Counted from the first letter of the stretch, positions 8,909 through 18,052 are shown. The stretch is DNA of 64,000 nucleotides from Bacillus sp. FJAT-22090 (GCF_007676755.1 NZ_VEBK01000002.1:372001-436000), one strand, 5' to 3'. Program-made: numbers and translations. The notes: generated by a model from the letters alone, not told the origin.

Positions 8909-9667
8909 CTATCGATTTAAGAAGGACTCATCACCGATAATCGTATTTGTCAGTCGTCCTATTCCTTCTATTTCCGTGACAACAACATCCCCAACGACTG
9001 TATCAACTGATCCTTTAGGAGTACCGGTTAGTATGACATCATTTTCACTTAACGTCATAAAACTGCTTAAATATTCAATAATAGAAGGGATATCAAAAAT
9101 CATATTTGCTGTAGACCCTTCTTGAACAAGCACACCATTAATATGTGTAGTCAATTTTAAATTCATTGGATTTAACACATCAGCTGCATCAACAATCCAT
9201 GGACCGAATGGTGTACAAGTATCACGATTTTTTACTCGTAAGTTAGGGCGATAATAATTTTCTAAGTAATCCCTTATTGCATAGTCGTTTGCGACACTAT
9301 ATCCCTTAATATATTGATAAGCGTCTTCTTTTTTTATATTCCTACCGGATTGCCCTATAATTACAGCCAATTCACATTCATAATGCATATAAGTTACATC
9401 ACCGGGACGACGAGTATAAGCTAAGTGTCCTATAAACGTATTAGGTCCTTTTAAAAAGATAAGAGGTTCGGACGGGGCATCAAATGCCAATTCTGCTGCA
9501 TGGTCCGCATAGTTAAGTCCTAATGCAAACACCGTACGCGGCTCTATTGGCGGTAGCCAAATTACGTTTTGTTCTTCCACTATGCGACCATCATCTAAAA
9601 GGAGTTCGCCTTCACGTTCAATTACTTCATGGATTGACCCACCATATGCTATTCGAGCTTTTTTCAT
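8909..9667 (-). CDS. hpaG2: HpaG C-terminal-type subunit: 5-oxopent-3-ene-1,2,5-tricarboxylate decarboxylase (FAH family)
   Basis: Fumarylacetoacetate-hydrolase fold protein that decarboxylates/isomerises the HpaE product. It keeps the metal ligands of the fold: the E-x-E in YECELAVIIG and the downstream Asp in ANDYAIRD, plus the C-terminal LTGTPKG turn. E. coli HpaG is a fused duplication; here the halves are separate genes. The ATG at 9667 overlaps the hpaG1 stop as ATGA, with GGTGG as SD. An in-frame GTG 12 bp upstream is less likely as start. Confidence 0.9.
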   Translation of the reverse strand: MKKARIAYGGSIHEVIEREGELLLDDGRIVEEQNVIWLPPIEPRTVFALGLNYADHAAELAFDAPSEPLIFLKGPNTFIGHLAYTRRPGDVTYMHYECELAVIIGQSGRNIKKEDAYQYIKGYSVANDYAIRDYLENYYRPNLRVKNRDTCTPFGPWIVDAADVLNPMNLKLTTHINGVLVQEGSTANMIFDIPSIIEYLSSFMTLSENDVILTGTPKGSVDTVVGDVVVTEIEGIGRLTNTIIGDESFLNR

Positions 9668-10440
9668 ATCGCCAACCACCGTACTCTCTCTTTTTCCTCC
9701 ATAACAACATTTTCCAAGATGCCAATACCTGCAATTTCAATCCTGACTTTATCCCCTACCTCTACTAGGGGGGCATTTTCAGGTGTTCCAACAAGTAAAA
9801 CATCTCCAGGATATAATGTCATAAATTCGGTTACATCAGCCAATAACCGGGAAATCGGTCGTATCAAATTAGCAGTTGAATTTTCCTGCTGGAGTTTATC
9901 GTTGATGAATACTCGGATAGCTAAATCATCTGGGTTAACCACTTCATGGCGATCAATTATCCAAGGACCGATAGGACAAAATCCATCCCTTGCATAATAG
10001 GGAACCGCTGGACGATAAACACTGTCATGTGGTATGCATACATCGTTTACAATTATATAGCCCGCAATATAGTTCAGAGCGTTTGCTTCGTTCACAGCGA
10101 TCGCTTTCTTAGCAATGACTATTCCAAGAGCGGCTCCCACTACTAGTTTCGTTATACCCACTGGCATAGGAATTGCCGCTCTATGACAATTGAACGTATT
10201 TGCTGGTTTTATATAAAGGATAGGGGCGATAGGCGGCGAATTATACGGTGTATTATTTACTGTATCTCCTAATTCTGCAAGCGCCCCTTTATAATTCAAC
10301 AATGTACTATAAACTGTACCTTTGATGGGAATATCGAATTGTATTTCACTGACCTTTACTTCATTACAACTTATCTCAGCAGTATTCGTTTCAAAATTCA
10401 CATTGGCCGCTACTAATTCACGTTCTCCCAACACCTTCAT
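9664..10440 (-). CDS. hpaG1: HpaG N-terminal-type subunit (FAH family, metal site lost)
   Basis: Partner half of the split HpaG. It has the FAH core (YIKPANTFNCH, IAGYIIVNDVCIPHDSVYRP, TEFMTLYPGDVLLVGTPENAP). At the position of the catalytic E-x-E pair it reads VVGAALGIVIA, so it probably binds no metal and works as a pseudo-active partner of HpaG2, as in the N-terminal half of fused HpaG. The frame is open to a GTG at 10494 that overlaps the ATPase gene by 26 bp; the ATG at 10440 gives the expected N-terminus (MKVLGERELV), though its SD (AAGG) is weak. Confidence 0.85.
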   Translation of the reverse strand: MKVLGERELVAANVNFETNTAEISCNEVKVSEIQFDIPIKGTVYSTLLNYKGALAELGDTVNNTPYNSPPIAPILYIKPANTFNCHRAAIPMPVGITKLVVGAALGIVIAKKAIAVNEANALNYIAGYIIVNDVCIPHDSVYRPAVPYYARDGFCPIGPWIIDRHEVVNPDDLAIRVFINDKLQQENSTANLIRPISRLLADVTEFMTLYPGDVLLVGTPENAPLVEVGDKVRIEIAGIGILENVVMEEKERVRWLAI

Positions 10441-10468
10441 CTCTACCTTAGTAATAAGCCTCACTCCT

Positions 10469-11266
10469 TCAGATTGACAATAGTGCTTTATCACTTGTTA
10501 GTTTCTCGCCACGAATACGTTGGAATTCATCCATTAGTTTAGGGATTGTTAACTTTTTCTTTTCCTCTGCTTCTATTTCTAGAATGATTTGTCCTTTATC
10601 CATCATAATCAGCCTATTCCCTAGGTCTAATGCTTGTTGCATATTATGTGTGATCATGAGTGTTGTGAGCTTATCTTTGTCGACCAATTGCTTTGTTAAG
10701 TTTGTAATTAGTTCTGCACGTGACGGGTCTAAAGCAGCTGTATGTTCATCCAAAAGCAAAATAGAAGGTTGGGTAAAAGTTGCCATCAATAATGAGAGCG
10801 CTTGTCTTTCTCCACCAGATAACATTCCCACTTTCGCATTCAATCTATTTTCAAGATTTAAGTGAAGCGTTTCAAGTGATGATCGGAACAACTCCCGACG
10901 TTTTTTGTCTACTCCTTTTATTAATCTGCGTTTTTTGTTTCGGGAATAAGCCATCGCCAAGTTTTCTTCAATAGTCATGGTCGGTGCAGTTCCTGCCATT
11001 GGATCTTGAAATACCCTTCCAATCATTTGGGAACGTTTATATTCCGGGACTTTTGTTACATCTTTATCGGCAATCTCAATTACACCAAAGTCAGGAGAAA
11101 GAGCACCAGAAATCATATTCAACATTGTTGATTTTCCAGCTCCATTGCTTCCGATCACAGTCATAAAGTCGCCTGGATTTAGTTGCAGATTAATTTGGTC
11201 TAAAGCAATTTTTTCGTCCGGTGTTGCTTCGTTAAATAATTTATTAATCTGGCTGAGCTTTAGCAA
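10469..11266 (-). CDS. ABC transporter ATP-binding protein, TrpZ/YufO-like, aromatic-compound importer
   Basis: Cytoplasmic ATPase of a Gram-positive three-component importer (265 aa). Motifs: Walker A GSNGAGKST, ABC signature LSGGERQALSL, Walker B ILLLDEH followed by the D-loop, and the switch His in MITHNMQQ. In the walker B the usual catalytic Glu is present (DEH). TTG start, SD GGAGGAGAAGG, and a 23-bp overlap with the permease gene, so tight translational coupling. Its position between the oxidative module and the hpa genes suggests import of aromatic acids or amino acids. Confidence 0.88.
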   Translation of the reverse strand: MLKLSQINKLFNEATPDEKIALDQINLQLNPGDFMTVIGSNGAGKSTMLNMISGALSPDFGVIEIADKDVTKVPEYKRSQMIGRVFQDPMAGTAPTMTIEENLAMAYSRNKKRRLIKGVDKKRRELFRSSLETLHLNLENRLNAKVGMLSGGERQALSLLMATFTQPSILLLDEHTAALDPSRAELITNLTKQLVDKDKLTTLMITHNMQQALDLGNRLIMMDKGQIILEIEAEEKKKLTIPKLMDEFQRIRGEKLTSDKALLSI

Positions 11267-12290
11267 TGACCTTCTCCTCCTTCCTTTGCAAATGTTCGTA
11301 TGCTAATCGTTCTGTTAGCCGCTTAGCTTTTCTATTCTTTTCACGTTTCTTTTCAAAGTATTGAGGCAAAACTAAAGCACAAATAACGATTACAGCGGTA
11401 ATTAGTTTCATATCTCCCGTGTCTAAAAAGTCCACTCTAAGTGCAAGGCCAAGTACAATCCTATAAATAATAGCTCCTGCAATTACCGCAAAAGTCGTAC
11501 GCAATATTGTTTTCGTACCGAATATTGCCTCACCAATAATGACGGAAGCAAGACCGATAATAATCATTCCAATTCCCATTCCTATATCAGAAAACTTTGC
11601 GTACTGCGCGATCAAAGCTCCCGAAAAGGCAACAAGTGCATTAGAAAAACCTAGACCAACAATAACGAGTGTGTCCGTATTGGCCGATAAACTTCGTATC
11701 ATTTTCTTGTTATCACCAGTAGCTCGTATTGCAAGGCCTACTTCAGTTTTCAAAAACCAATCTACGATAAACTTGATGAGTAAAACAATAATTATCACAA
11801 GGAACAATATACCCCATGTTGAGGGCAAATATTGAACCCCCAACATGCTAAAAAAGTTATTAATAACAGTATCAATACCTAAATGGCTCCAAAAAGAATG
11901 GAACTGGGCGAATAGTGTGTCAGCATTTAGTAAAGGTATATTGGGACGACCAATCGAATTAGGTGAGGTCAATCCCATTATTCGTAAATTAATAGAGTAA
12001 AGAGCAATCATCATTAAAATCCCAGATAAAAGTGCGTTGATTTTCCCTTTTGTATGAAGAAAACCAGTTATGCATCCAGCAAGAAACCCGCAAACTATAG
12101 CTATTGCTGTAGCAAGTGCTGGATGATAACCAAGAATTATCATTGTGGCAGCAACTCCAGCACCTGTTACAAAGCTTCCATCAACCGTTAGATCCGGAAA
12201 ATCTAACACACGGAATGATAAATACACACCAAGTGCCATAATCGCATAGATGATTCCTTGCTCCACAGAGCCAAATACTGCTGCAAACAT
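11244..12290 (-). CDS. ABC transporter permease, TrpY-like
   Basis: 348-aa integral membrane permease of the branched-chain-amino-acid/ribose type fold (about 9 hydrophobic segments). The N-terminus GVYLSFRVLDFPDLTVDGSF (20 residues quoted) is the signature of permeases partnering ABC_sub_bind-type binding proteins such as TrpX. EAIFGTKT near residue 250 is the probable coupling loop to the ATPase. A charged C-terminal tail (KKREKNRKAKR) is cytoplasmic. SD AGGAGGTGATT. It lies 17 bp after the binding-protein gene. Confidence 0.88.
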   Translation of the reverse strand: MFAAVFGSVEQGIIYAIMALGVYLSFRVLDFPDLTVDGSFVTGAGVAATMIILGYHPALATAIAIVCGFLAGCITGFLHTKGKINALLSGILMMIALYSINLRIMGLTSPNSIGRPNIPLLNADTLFAQFHSFWSHLGIDTVINNFFSMLGVQYLPSTWGILFLVIIIVLLIKFIVDWFLKTEVGLAIRATGDNKKMIRSLSANTDTLVIVGLGFSNALVAFSGALIAQYAKFSDIGMGIGMIIIGLASVIIGEAIFGTKTILRTTFAVIAGAIIYRIVLGLALRVDFLDTGDMKLITAVIVICALVLPQYFEKKREKNRKAKRLTERLAYEHLQRKEEKVIAKAQPD

Positions 12291-12307
12291 GTAGAATCAC
12301 CTCCTAT

Positions 12308-13285
12308 TTATTCGCTAAATTCCGCTTTCCACTCATCTTTGATGTCGAGCCCCAATACCGAAGCAGTTTCTTTATTCATAATAAGTTTTAACTTTTGAGG
12401 AATTTGAACAGGTAAGTCCGCTGGTTTGCTTTCCCCTTTTAATATTTTGACCGCCATTTGGCCTGCCTCGTACCCGATATCAAAGTATTCAAAGCCATAT
12501 GCTGCTAAGCCACCACGCTTTACAGAGTCGAATTCGCCTACCATTACTGGGATTTTATTGTCATTTGCAACGGATACTACAGATTCAAGTGCGGAAACTA
12601 CTGTATTGTCCGTAATAATGTACATAGAATCTACTTTTCCAAGCAATGATTCCGTCGCTTGTTTCACATCTGCTGAGGTAGCAACAGACGCTTCCACAAC
12701 GGACATATCCATGTCTTTTAACATTTCTTTTACGGCATCTACTTGAGCTCGTGAATTTTGTTCTCCAGAGTTAAACACCATACCAACTTTTTTAGCAGCC
12801 AATTCTTCTTTTAAAAATTTCATCGTATTAGAGATTGCATCTGGATGTGCATCAATTGTACCTGTTACATTCCCTCCAGGTTTTTCCATAGAATCAACTA
12901 GTTCTGCTCCAACTGCATCTGTTACAGAGGTGAATATAATCGGAATTTCTGTTGTAGCACTAGCTACTGCTTGAGCACTAGGAGTAGAGTTAGCGAAAAT
13001 GAGATCCACTTTTTCACTAACAAGATTTGTCGCTATTGTTGTATTAGCACTATTATCACCTTGCGCATTTTGCTCTACATATTCAGCATCAATTCCCCCG
13101 TCGGCTAATGCCTTTTTAAAACCATCATACGCTGCATTAAGTGATGGGTGTTCGACGATTTGAGTCACACCTATTTTAAATTTCTTTGAGGCTTCCACCT
13201 TTTCTTCGCCTTTTTCACTACATGCCCCAAGTAGTAAGGTGCCACTTAAAAAAACAGTCATCATTTTTTTCCATCCGCTTGTCAT
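12308..13285 (-). CDS. ABC transporter substrate-binding lipoprotein, TrpX-like (ABC_sub_bind family)
   Basis: 325 aa. An n-region with KK, a hydrophobic stretch and lipobox LLGAC give Cys22 as the lipidated residue, so the mature protein is anchored outside the membrane. The body follows the PF04392-type fold: FKIGVTQIVEHPSLN at the start, AQGDNSANTTIATNLVSEKV, and PIIFTSVTDAVGAELV. Characterised members such as streptococcal TrpX bind aromatic amino acids. With the operon context, Phe/Tyr or their keto or acetic acids are the best ligand guess. SD AAAGGGGG. Confidence 0.88.
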   Translation of the reverse strand: MTSGWKKMMTVFLSGTLLLGACSEKGEEKVEASKKFKIGVTQIVEHPSLNAAYDGFKKALADGGIDAEYVEQNAQGDNSANTTIATNLVSEKVDLIFANSTPSAQAVASATTEIPIIFTSVTDAVGAELVDSMEKPGGNVTGTIDAHPDAISNTMKFLKEELAAKKVGMVFNSGEQNSRAQVDAVKEMLKDMDMSVVEASVATSADVKQATESLLGKVDSMYIITDNTVVSALESVVSVANDNKIPVMVGEFDSVKRGGLAAYGFEYFDIGYEAGQMAVKILKGESKPADLPVQIPQKLKLIMNKETASVLGLDIKDEWKAEFSE

Positions 13286-13300
13286 TACATTTCCCCCTTT

Positions 13301-14749
13301 TTAACGATGTTTTATTTTGTATTTATGTGATTCTAAATTAGGCGCACTATGAATCGCCTGTCCGATTAAACCCTCTACAGCCTCTAGTAAACCTTCATTA
13401 ATTCCTGGATGAATATAATTAGGAAATTTTACATCCTCTTCTTTTGCGGCCATTTCGAGTAGCTGTACAAAGGAGCCTGACATTTCAGCCGCCCCGTCCC
13501 CAACCATATGAATACCTTGTATAACTTCTGTATTAGCATCAGAAATAATTTTTATAAAACCATCCCTTTTACCGGTAATTGTTGCATAACCATTGCTACC
13601 TAAAGCAAATTTACTTGTACGAATTTCCATCCCAAAATCCCTTGCTTTTTGTTCCGATAGACCTACTGAAACGACCGGTGGAATAGTATGTGCAACAACA
13701 GGCATAAACGTAAAATCTACTTCCACTTGTTGCCCTGCAATAAAAGCGGCAGCTGCTTTTCCTTGTTTAATGGCTTTTACTGCGAGCATCGGACCTTCCG
13801 CTACATCCCCAATTGCAAAGATTGAAGAAATCGAGGTTTGCATATTACCATCAATTTTGATAAAGCCATCACTCGTCTGTTCGATTCCAAAACGGCTTAT
13901 ACCAAGCGTTTCTAAATCAGGTTTCCTTGTTCCTGAAACAAATAGATGAGATCCTTGTATTGTCTCCTCTTCATCTTTGTCTGTTAGGAATGTTAAGTAA
14001 ATCCCATCTTCTGTCTCTTTAGTTGAAATAAATTTCTTTTCTTTATACACTTTCATTTTTCGTTTTTTAAACAAACGATCTAATTCTTTATTGATAGAAT
14101 CATCGAAAAGGTAATTTACATCGCAATCCTTCACAACACTGACCTTCGCCCCTAATGCGGCAAAACTAGAGGCAGCTTCAAGGGCAATATAATCTTGCCC
14201 CCTTACTATTAAGTGCACAGGTACCTCTTCCAATTGAAAAAGTTCATGTGGCAATAAAATTCGATTCCCTTTTTCTCTCATCTCTGCTGGCAATTGTGGA
14301 TTGCTACCCGTTGCTATGATTGCTTGTTTAAATTCAAAAATATCGAATTGATGTCCATTTTCAACACCAATTTTGTTGACGGCAAGAAATGTTGCCTTTC
14401 CACGTATAATTTCAATCTTATTTTCATTACATAGATTTTCAATCCCAGCCTTAAGCTGATTAATAACTTTCGCTTTATAGGCACTTAGCTTATGAAAATC
14501 AAATGAATTATCCATTGTGCTAATTCCTATATCATTTAAGTGGGCCGTTTCTGAGCGCTTGGCTGCTGCATGCGTATAAATTTTAGAAGGAACGCATCCC
14601 TCATTTAAACAGACCCCTCCCATATCGGACTGTTCGATCAACGTAACCGATAGCCCAAGTTGTATGGCTCGTATAGCGGCACTGTACCCTCCAGGTCCTC
14701 CACCAATGATAATGAGATTTCGCTCCTGACTTATTTCGCCAACAACCAT
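13301..14749 (-). CDS. Dihydrolipoyl dehydrogenase (E3) of the operon's 2-oxoacid dehydrogenase complex; degenerate NAD motif
   Basis: Flavoprotein meant to reoxidise the lipoyl arms of the E2 core. 482 aa. FAD motif GGGPGGYSAAIRA (16-28), redox pair C47/C52 in GGVCLNEGCVPSK, second FAD site AIGDVAEGPMLAVKA, and the active-site His in YIHPGINEG are all intact. Odd point: at 183-191, where most E3s read I-GGG-YIG-x-E, this one reads R-GQD-YIA-L-E, losing two of the three glycines of the NAD-binding GxGxxG. The start follows E2 with no gap. It is either a diverged E3 or an enzyme with altered cofactor use. Confidence 0.87.
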   Translation of the reverse strand: MVVGEISQERNLIIIGGGPGGYSAAIRAIQLGLSVTLIEQSDMGGVCLNEGCVPSKIYTHAAAKRSETAHLNDIGISTMDNSFDFHKLSAYKAKVINQLKAGIENLCNENKIEIIRGKATFLAVNKIGVENGHQFDIFEFKQAIIATGSNPQLPAEMREKGNRILLPHELFQLEEVPVHLIVRGQDYIALEAASSFAALGAKVSVVKDCDVNYLFDDSINKELDRLFKKRKMKVYKEKKFISTKETEDGIYLTFLTDKDEEETIQGSHLFVSGTRKPDLETLGISRFGIEQTSDGFIKIDGNMQTSISSIFAIGDVAEGPMLAVKAIKQGKAAAAFIAGQQVEVDFTFMPVVAHTIPPVVSVGLSEQKARDFGMEIRTSKFALGSNGYATITGKRDGFIKIISDANTEVIQGIHMVGDGAAEMSGSFVQLLEMAAKEEDVKFPNYIHPGINEGLLEAVEGLIGQAIHSAPNLESHKYKIKHR

Positions 14750-14750
14750 T

Positions 14751-15950
14751 TTATATCATCTCCATCATCAATTTATGAGGGTATTCTATTAGACTTGCAA
14801 ATCGATTCGTAAATTTAACTGCAGTTGCGCCATCAGCAACACGATGATCAAAGGCAAACGAAAATGTCATTATATGGCCGATGACAATTTCATCGCGGTC
14901 ATTGACTATCGGTTGTTTTTTCGTTTTATGGAAAGCGATAAGAGCCGTCTCTGGATAGTTAATAATTGGTGTTGCTCCAATGCTGCCCAAAGGTCCAACA
15001 TTGCTCACTGTAAATGTACTATTTCGCATTTCAAATGGCTGTAATTTACCTGCAATTGCTCTTTCTGTTAACCCTTTTACCTCTTTATTTATCTCTTTGA
15101 TAGATTTCTTATCAACATCATGGATAACGGGTACGATAAGCCCGCTTTCCGTGTTTGTTGCAATACCGAAGTGATAGTTTTTCTTAAGCAATATTCGATT
15201 ATTTTCTTCATCTAATTCCGCATTGAATATCGGAAAATCCTTCAGTGAAATGGCAAGTGCTTTCATTAGAAAAGCCGGAATCCCCACTGTTTCCCCTTCT
15301 GCTTTCATTTTTTTTCTCAGTTCAAACAGGTTTGTCATATTAACTTCATCAAAATGAGTGACATGGGGAATGGTAAAAAGAGACTTTGTCATTTTTTCTG
15401 CAATCTTTTTCCGTATCCCTTTAAAAGGAATTTCATCAGAAATACCCTGACTGACAGTAAGTTGCTTAACCTCTGTTTCTTGCTTCTTTATTGTCTTTGA
15501 ATCTTTTATTAAACGTAATACATCTTCCTCAGTTACCCTTCCTGAGGGATCAGTAGCATGTACCTGCTCCAGATTTATATTATTATCACGCGCTAATTTG
15601 CGTGTATATGGAGTAGCAAGCACTCGATTAAAAGTAGGAAGGAGCTCATTCGAAGGAACTGGAGCGTCCTTTTTATCCTTTTCTACTTTTGATGTATTTT
15701 CCGACTGATCTGTCTTATCCGTTTCAATATAAAGTAAACTAGTCCCGACCTGTACAACTTTTCCTTCTTCAATAGGGATTTCCTTCACGATGCCCGAGCA
15801 GGGTGATGTTAGTTCTGCAACCATTTTGTCAGTTTGAACCTCGACAAGAGGCTGATCCAGTCTAACTGAATCACCGACTTTCACCAAATAGTTAATCACT
15901 TCCCCTTCGGTCATTCCTTCTCCGACATCGTGTAATTTTACTTCGATCAT
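14751..15950 (-). CDS. Dihydrolipoamide acyltransferase (E2) of a BCKDH-like complex
   Basis: Core acyltransferase that passes the acyl group to CoA. Domain order: one lipoyl domain (1-77) with lipoylated Lys42 in QTDKMVAEL; a charged linker; the peripheral-subunit-binding domain (about 110-147, ATPYTRKLARDN and DPSGRVTEEDV); and the catalytic domain ending in DHRVADGA with His369 and Asp373. 399 aa with a single lipoyl domain resembles BkdB more than PDH E2. Neighbouring phenylalanine dehydrogenase suggests aryl-acetyl rather than branched-chain acyl transfer. SD GGAGGAAATGG. Confidence 0.9.
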   Translation of the reverse strand: MIEVKLHDVGEGMTEGEVINYLVKVGDSVRLDQPLVEVQTDKMVAELTSPCSGIVKEIPIEEGKVVQVGTSLLYIETDKTDQSENTSKVEKDKKDAPVPSNELLPTFNRVLATPYTRKLARDNNINLEQVHATDPSGRVTEEDVLRLIKDSKTIKKQETEVKQLTVSQGISDEIPFKGIRKKIAEKMTKSLFTIPHVTHFDEVNMTNLFELRKKMKAEGETVGIPAFLMKALAISLKDFPIFNAELDEENNRILLKKNYHFGIATNTESGLIVPVIHDVDKKSIKEINKEVKGLTERAIAGKLQPFEMRNSTFTVSNVGPLGSIGATPIINYPETALIAFHKTKKQPIVNDRDEIVIGHIMTFSFAFDHRVADGATAVKFTNRFASLIEYPHKLMMEMI

Positions 15951-15962
15951 TCCATTTCCTCC

Positions 15963-16979
15963 TTAAAAATGAACCACTTTTTCTATTCCTTCAACGACCC
16001 GTGCCGATGTCGGTAGATAATGTTCTTCTAATGCAAAAAATGGAACTGGTACGTCAAAACCTGTAATACGTTCAATTGGAGCACGCAGATAAAGAAAAGC
16101 GGTATCGTTTATGATTGATACGATATCATTGCCAAGCCCCCCGGTATGATGGGCTTCATGAATAATGACTGCTCTTGTTGTCTTTTGCACAGACTCCGCA
16201 ATTATGTCACGATCAATTGGATACAATGTACGTAAATCAATAATTTCACAACTAATCCCTTTGTTATGAGCCTGTTCTGCTGCTTTCTCCGCGATTGAAA
16301 CCATTGCCCCCCAAGCGATAAGCGTGACATCCGAACCTTTCCGTACTATTTTTCCTTTTCCGATTTCGACGGAATACTTACCACTAGGAACTTTCTCCCT
16401 GTTTGCACGATAGTTTTTCATTGGCTCCAAAATTAACACAGGATCCGGATCTTCCATCGCTGCTATTAGTAATCCTTTTGCATCAAAAGGGTTGGATGGA
16501 CAGACTACTTTAATGCCAGGCATGTGGGTAAATAAGATTTCTGTACTATCTGAATGTATTTCAGGAGCTCGAATCCCTGCTCCATAGGGTGCCCGAATAA
16601 CCATAGGTACTGTAAACCGAGACATCGAACGCATGCGAAGACGCGAAACATGTGTCATTATTTGTTCGTATGCTGGATAAATGAAACCAAGAAACTGGAT
16701 TTCAGCAATTGGCCTAAAACCATTTACTGCAAGACCGATTGCTGTACCGATTATTCCCGCTTCGGAAAGGGGAGTATCAACTATTCGGTCTTCTCCAAAC
16801 ATCTCCTGCAAGCCTTCTGTTGCACGAAACACACCGCCGTTTTTACCAACGTCTTCCCCAAGTATGATGGTTCTTTCATCTTCCTGTAGCATTACGCGCA
16901 TACCATCATTAATCGCTTGTATCAATGTTAATTGTTTGGTGGTTTCCTCTTTGTGCTCTGTACTTTTTAATTGTGTCAT
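15963..16979 (-). CDS. 2-oxoacid dehydrogenase E1 component, beta subunit
   Basis: Half of the thiamine-diphosphate decarboxylase (338 aa). Family landmarks are LGEDVGKNGGVFRAT, DTPLSEAGIIGTAIGLA, the loop APYGAGIRAPEIHSDS with the conserved active-site His, and the C-terminal HHTGGLGNDI and FDVPVPFFALEEHYLP segments. It is complete and starts 3 bp after E1 alpha with SD GGGAGG. Homology alone cannot separate pyruvate, branched-chain and arylpyruvate specificity; the operon favours the last. Confidence 0.9.
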   Translation of the reverse strand: MTQLKSTEHKEETTKQLTLIQAINDGMRVMLQEDERTIILGEDVGKNGGVFRATEGLQEMFGEDRIVDTPLSEAGIIGTAIGLAVNGFRPIAEIQFLGFIYPAYEQIMTHVSRLRMRSMSRFTVPMVIRAPYGAGIRAPEIHSDSTEILFTHMPGIKVVCPSNPFDAKGLLIAAMEDPDPVLILEPMKNYRANREKVPSGKYSVEIGKGKIVRKGSDVTLIAWGAMVSIAEKAAEQAHNKGISCEIIDLRTLYPIDRDIIAESVQKTTRAVIIHEAHHTGGLGNDIVSIINDTAFLYLRAPIERITGFDVPVPFFALEEHYLPTSARVVEGIEKVVHF

Positions 16980-16982
16980 TCA

Positions 16983-18038
16983 TCACTGCCTCCCTAAATG
17001 TGCGAGATATGCTTCTTTTTGTTCAACAAGTTGAGCTGGCATTTCAGCATATATGTGATTGAAAACATCTTCTACATTAGGCGGTGGAAACTTTTCCATT
17101 TCTTCAACCGCCTTCTCCACCTCGTTGTTCGTTTTTTTATGAGTAGATTGGATCCACTCCTCATCCCAGTAGCCGTAATTTTTCATAAACAATTCTAGTC
17201 GCATGATTGGGTCTACAATATTTTCTCCTTGTTCTTTTGGACGGTATTTTGAAGGATCATCCGCGGTCGTATGGGCACCTTTTCGCCACGTAACAGCTTC
17301 TATTAAAGTCGGACCACTACCATTTCGGGCATGTTCAACGGCCTTTTTCGTTTCAAAATAAACGGCAAAACAATCATTTCCATCGATTCGAATTCCCTCA
17401 ATTCCATAGGCAACCGATTTTTGGGCTATCGTTTTGGAATTCATTTGTTTTTCAATTGGAACAGAAATTGCATAGCCATTATTTTGATTAAAGAAGACGA
17501 CAGGCAATTTTAGTACACTCGCAAAATTCAATCCTTCATGGAAATCTCCTTCTGATGTAGCACCATCTCCGAAGTAAGCAATGGATACATTTCGAGTTCC
17601 CTTTTTCTTTTCAGCCCAGGCAGCACCAGCAGCATGTGGAAGTTGAGTTGCAATTGGTACAGCAGGTGGGAACATATTTCGATCTGGTGGAGCCACACAG
17701 CCTTCTACACGCCCATTCCAATAAAGAAATGTTCGAACCATACTCTTACCAAATGTTATTGTCGCCCCATGATCACGATAAGTCGGGAAAACCCAGTCAC
17801 TAGTATTTAAAGTTAGTGAACTACCTACCTGTGCTGCTTCTTGCCCCTCAAAAGGTGCATATGTTCCTAAACGTCCTTGACGTTGCAAGTTAATCGCTTT
17901 TCTATCAAAAGCACGAATTCTGGACATATGATAATAGAGATCTTGAACAAGTTGACTATCTATCTGTTCCTTAAAACTGGTATCAATAAGAAAGCCTTGG
18001 TCATCTATTATTCTTTTTATTGGATAGTTATGTTCCAC
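16983..18038 (-). CDS. 2-oxoacid dehydrogenase E1 component, alpha subunit
   Basis: Decarboxylates the 2-oxoacid with TPP. The TPP-binding motif runs from GDGATSEGDFHEG to NQNN, and the phosphorylation-loop-like segment RKGAHTTADDPSKYRP follows. The frame is open to a TTG at 18056 that overlaps the phenylalanine dehydrogenase stop. The GGAGGG SD lies inside that extension, 6 bp before the GTG at 18038, so translation probably starts there (MEHNYPIKRI, 351 aa). The direct junction with the dehydrogenase gene implies a shared substrate flow: amino acid to 2-oxoacid to acyl-CoA. Confidence 0.9.
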   Translation of the reverse strand: MEHNYPIKRIIDDQGFLIDTSFKEQIDSQLVQDLYYHMSRIRAFDRKAINLQRQGRLGTYAPFEGQEAAQVGSSLTLNTSDWVFPTYRDHGATITFGKSMVRTFLYWNGRVEGCVAPPDRNMFPPAVPIATQLPHAAGAAWAEKKKGTRNVSIAYFGDGATSEGDFHEGLNFASVLKLPVVFFNQNNGYAISVPIEKQMNSKTIAQKSVAYGIEGIRIDGNDCFAVYFETKKAVEHARNGSGPTLIEAVTWRKGAHTTADDPSKYRPKEQGENIVDPIMRLELFMKNYGYWDEEWIQSTHKKTNNEVEKAVEEMEKFPPPNVEDVFNHIYAEMPAQLVEQKEAYLAHLGRQ

Positions 18039-18052
18039 TCGGCTCCCTCCAA

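Noticed and set aside
13301-18038. Ordinary branched-chain 2-oxoacid dehydrogenase (bkd) operon
   Set aside because: No ptb, buk or bcd genes accompany it and it is fused into a PheDH/hpa operon. The family is the same, so branched-chain activity is not excluded, but I did not assign bkd symbols.
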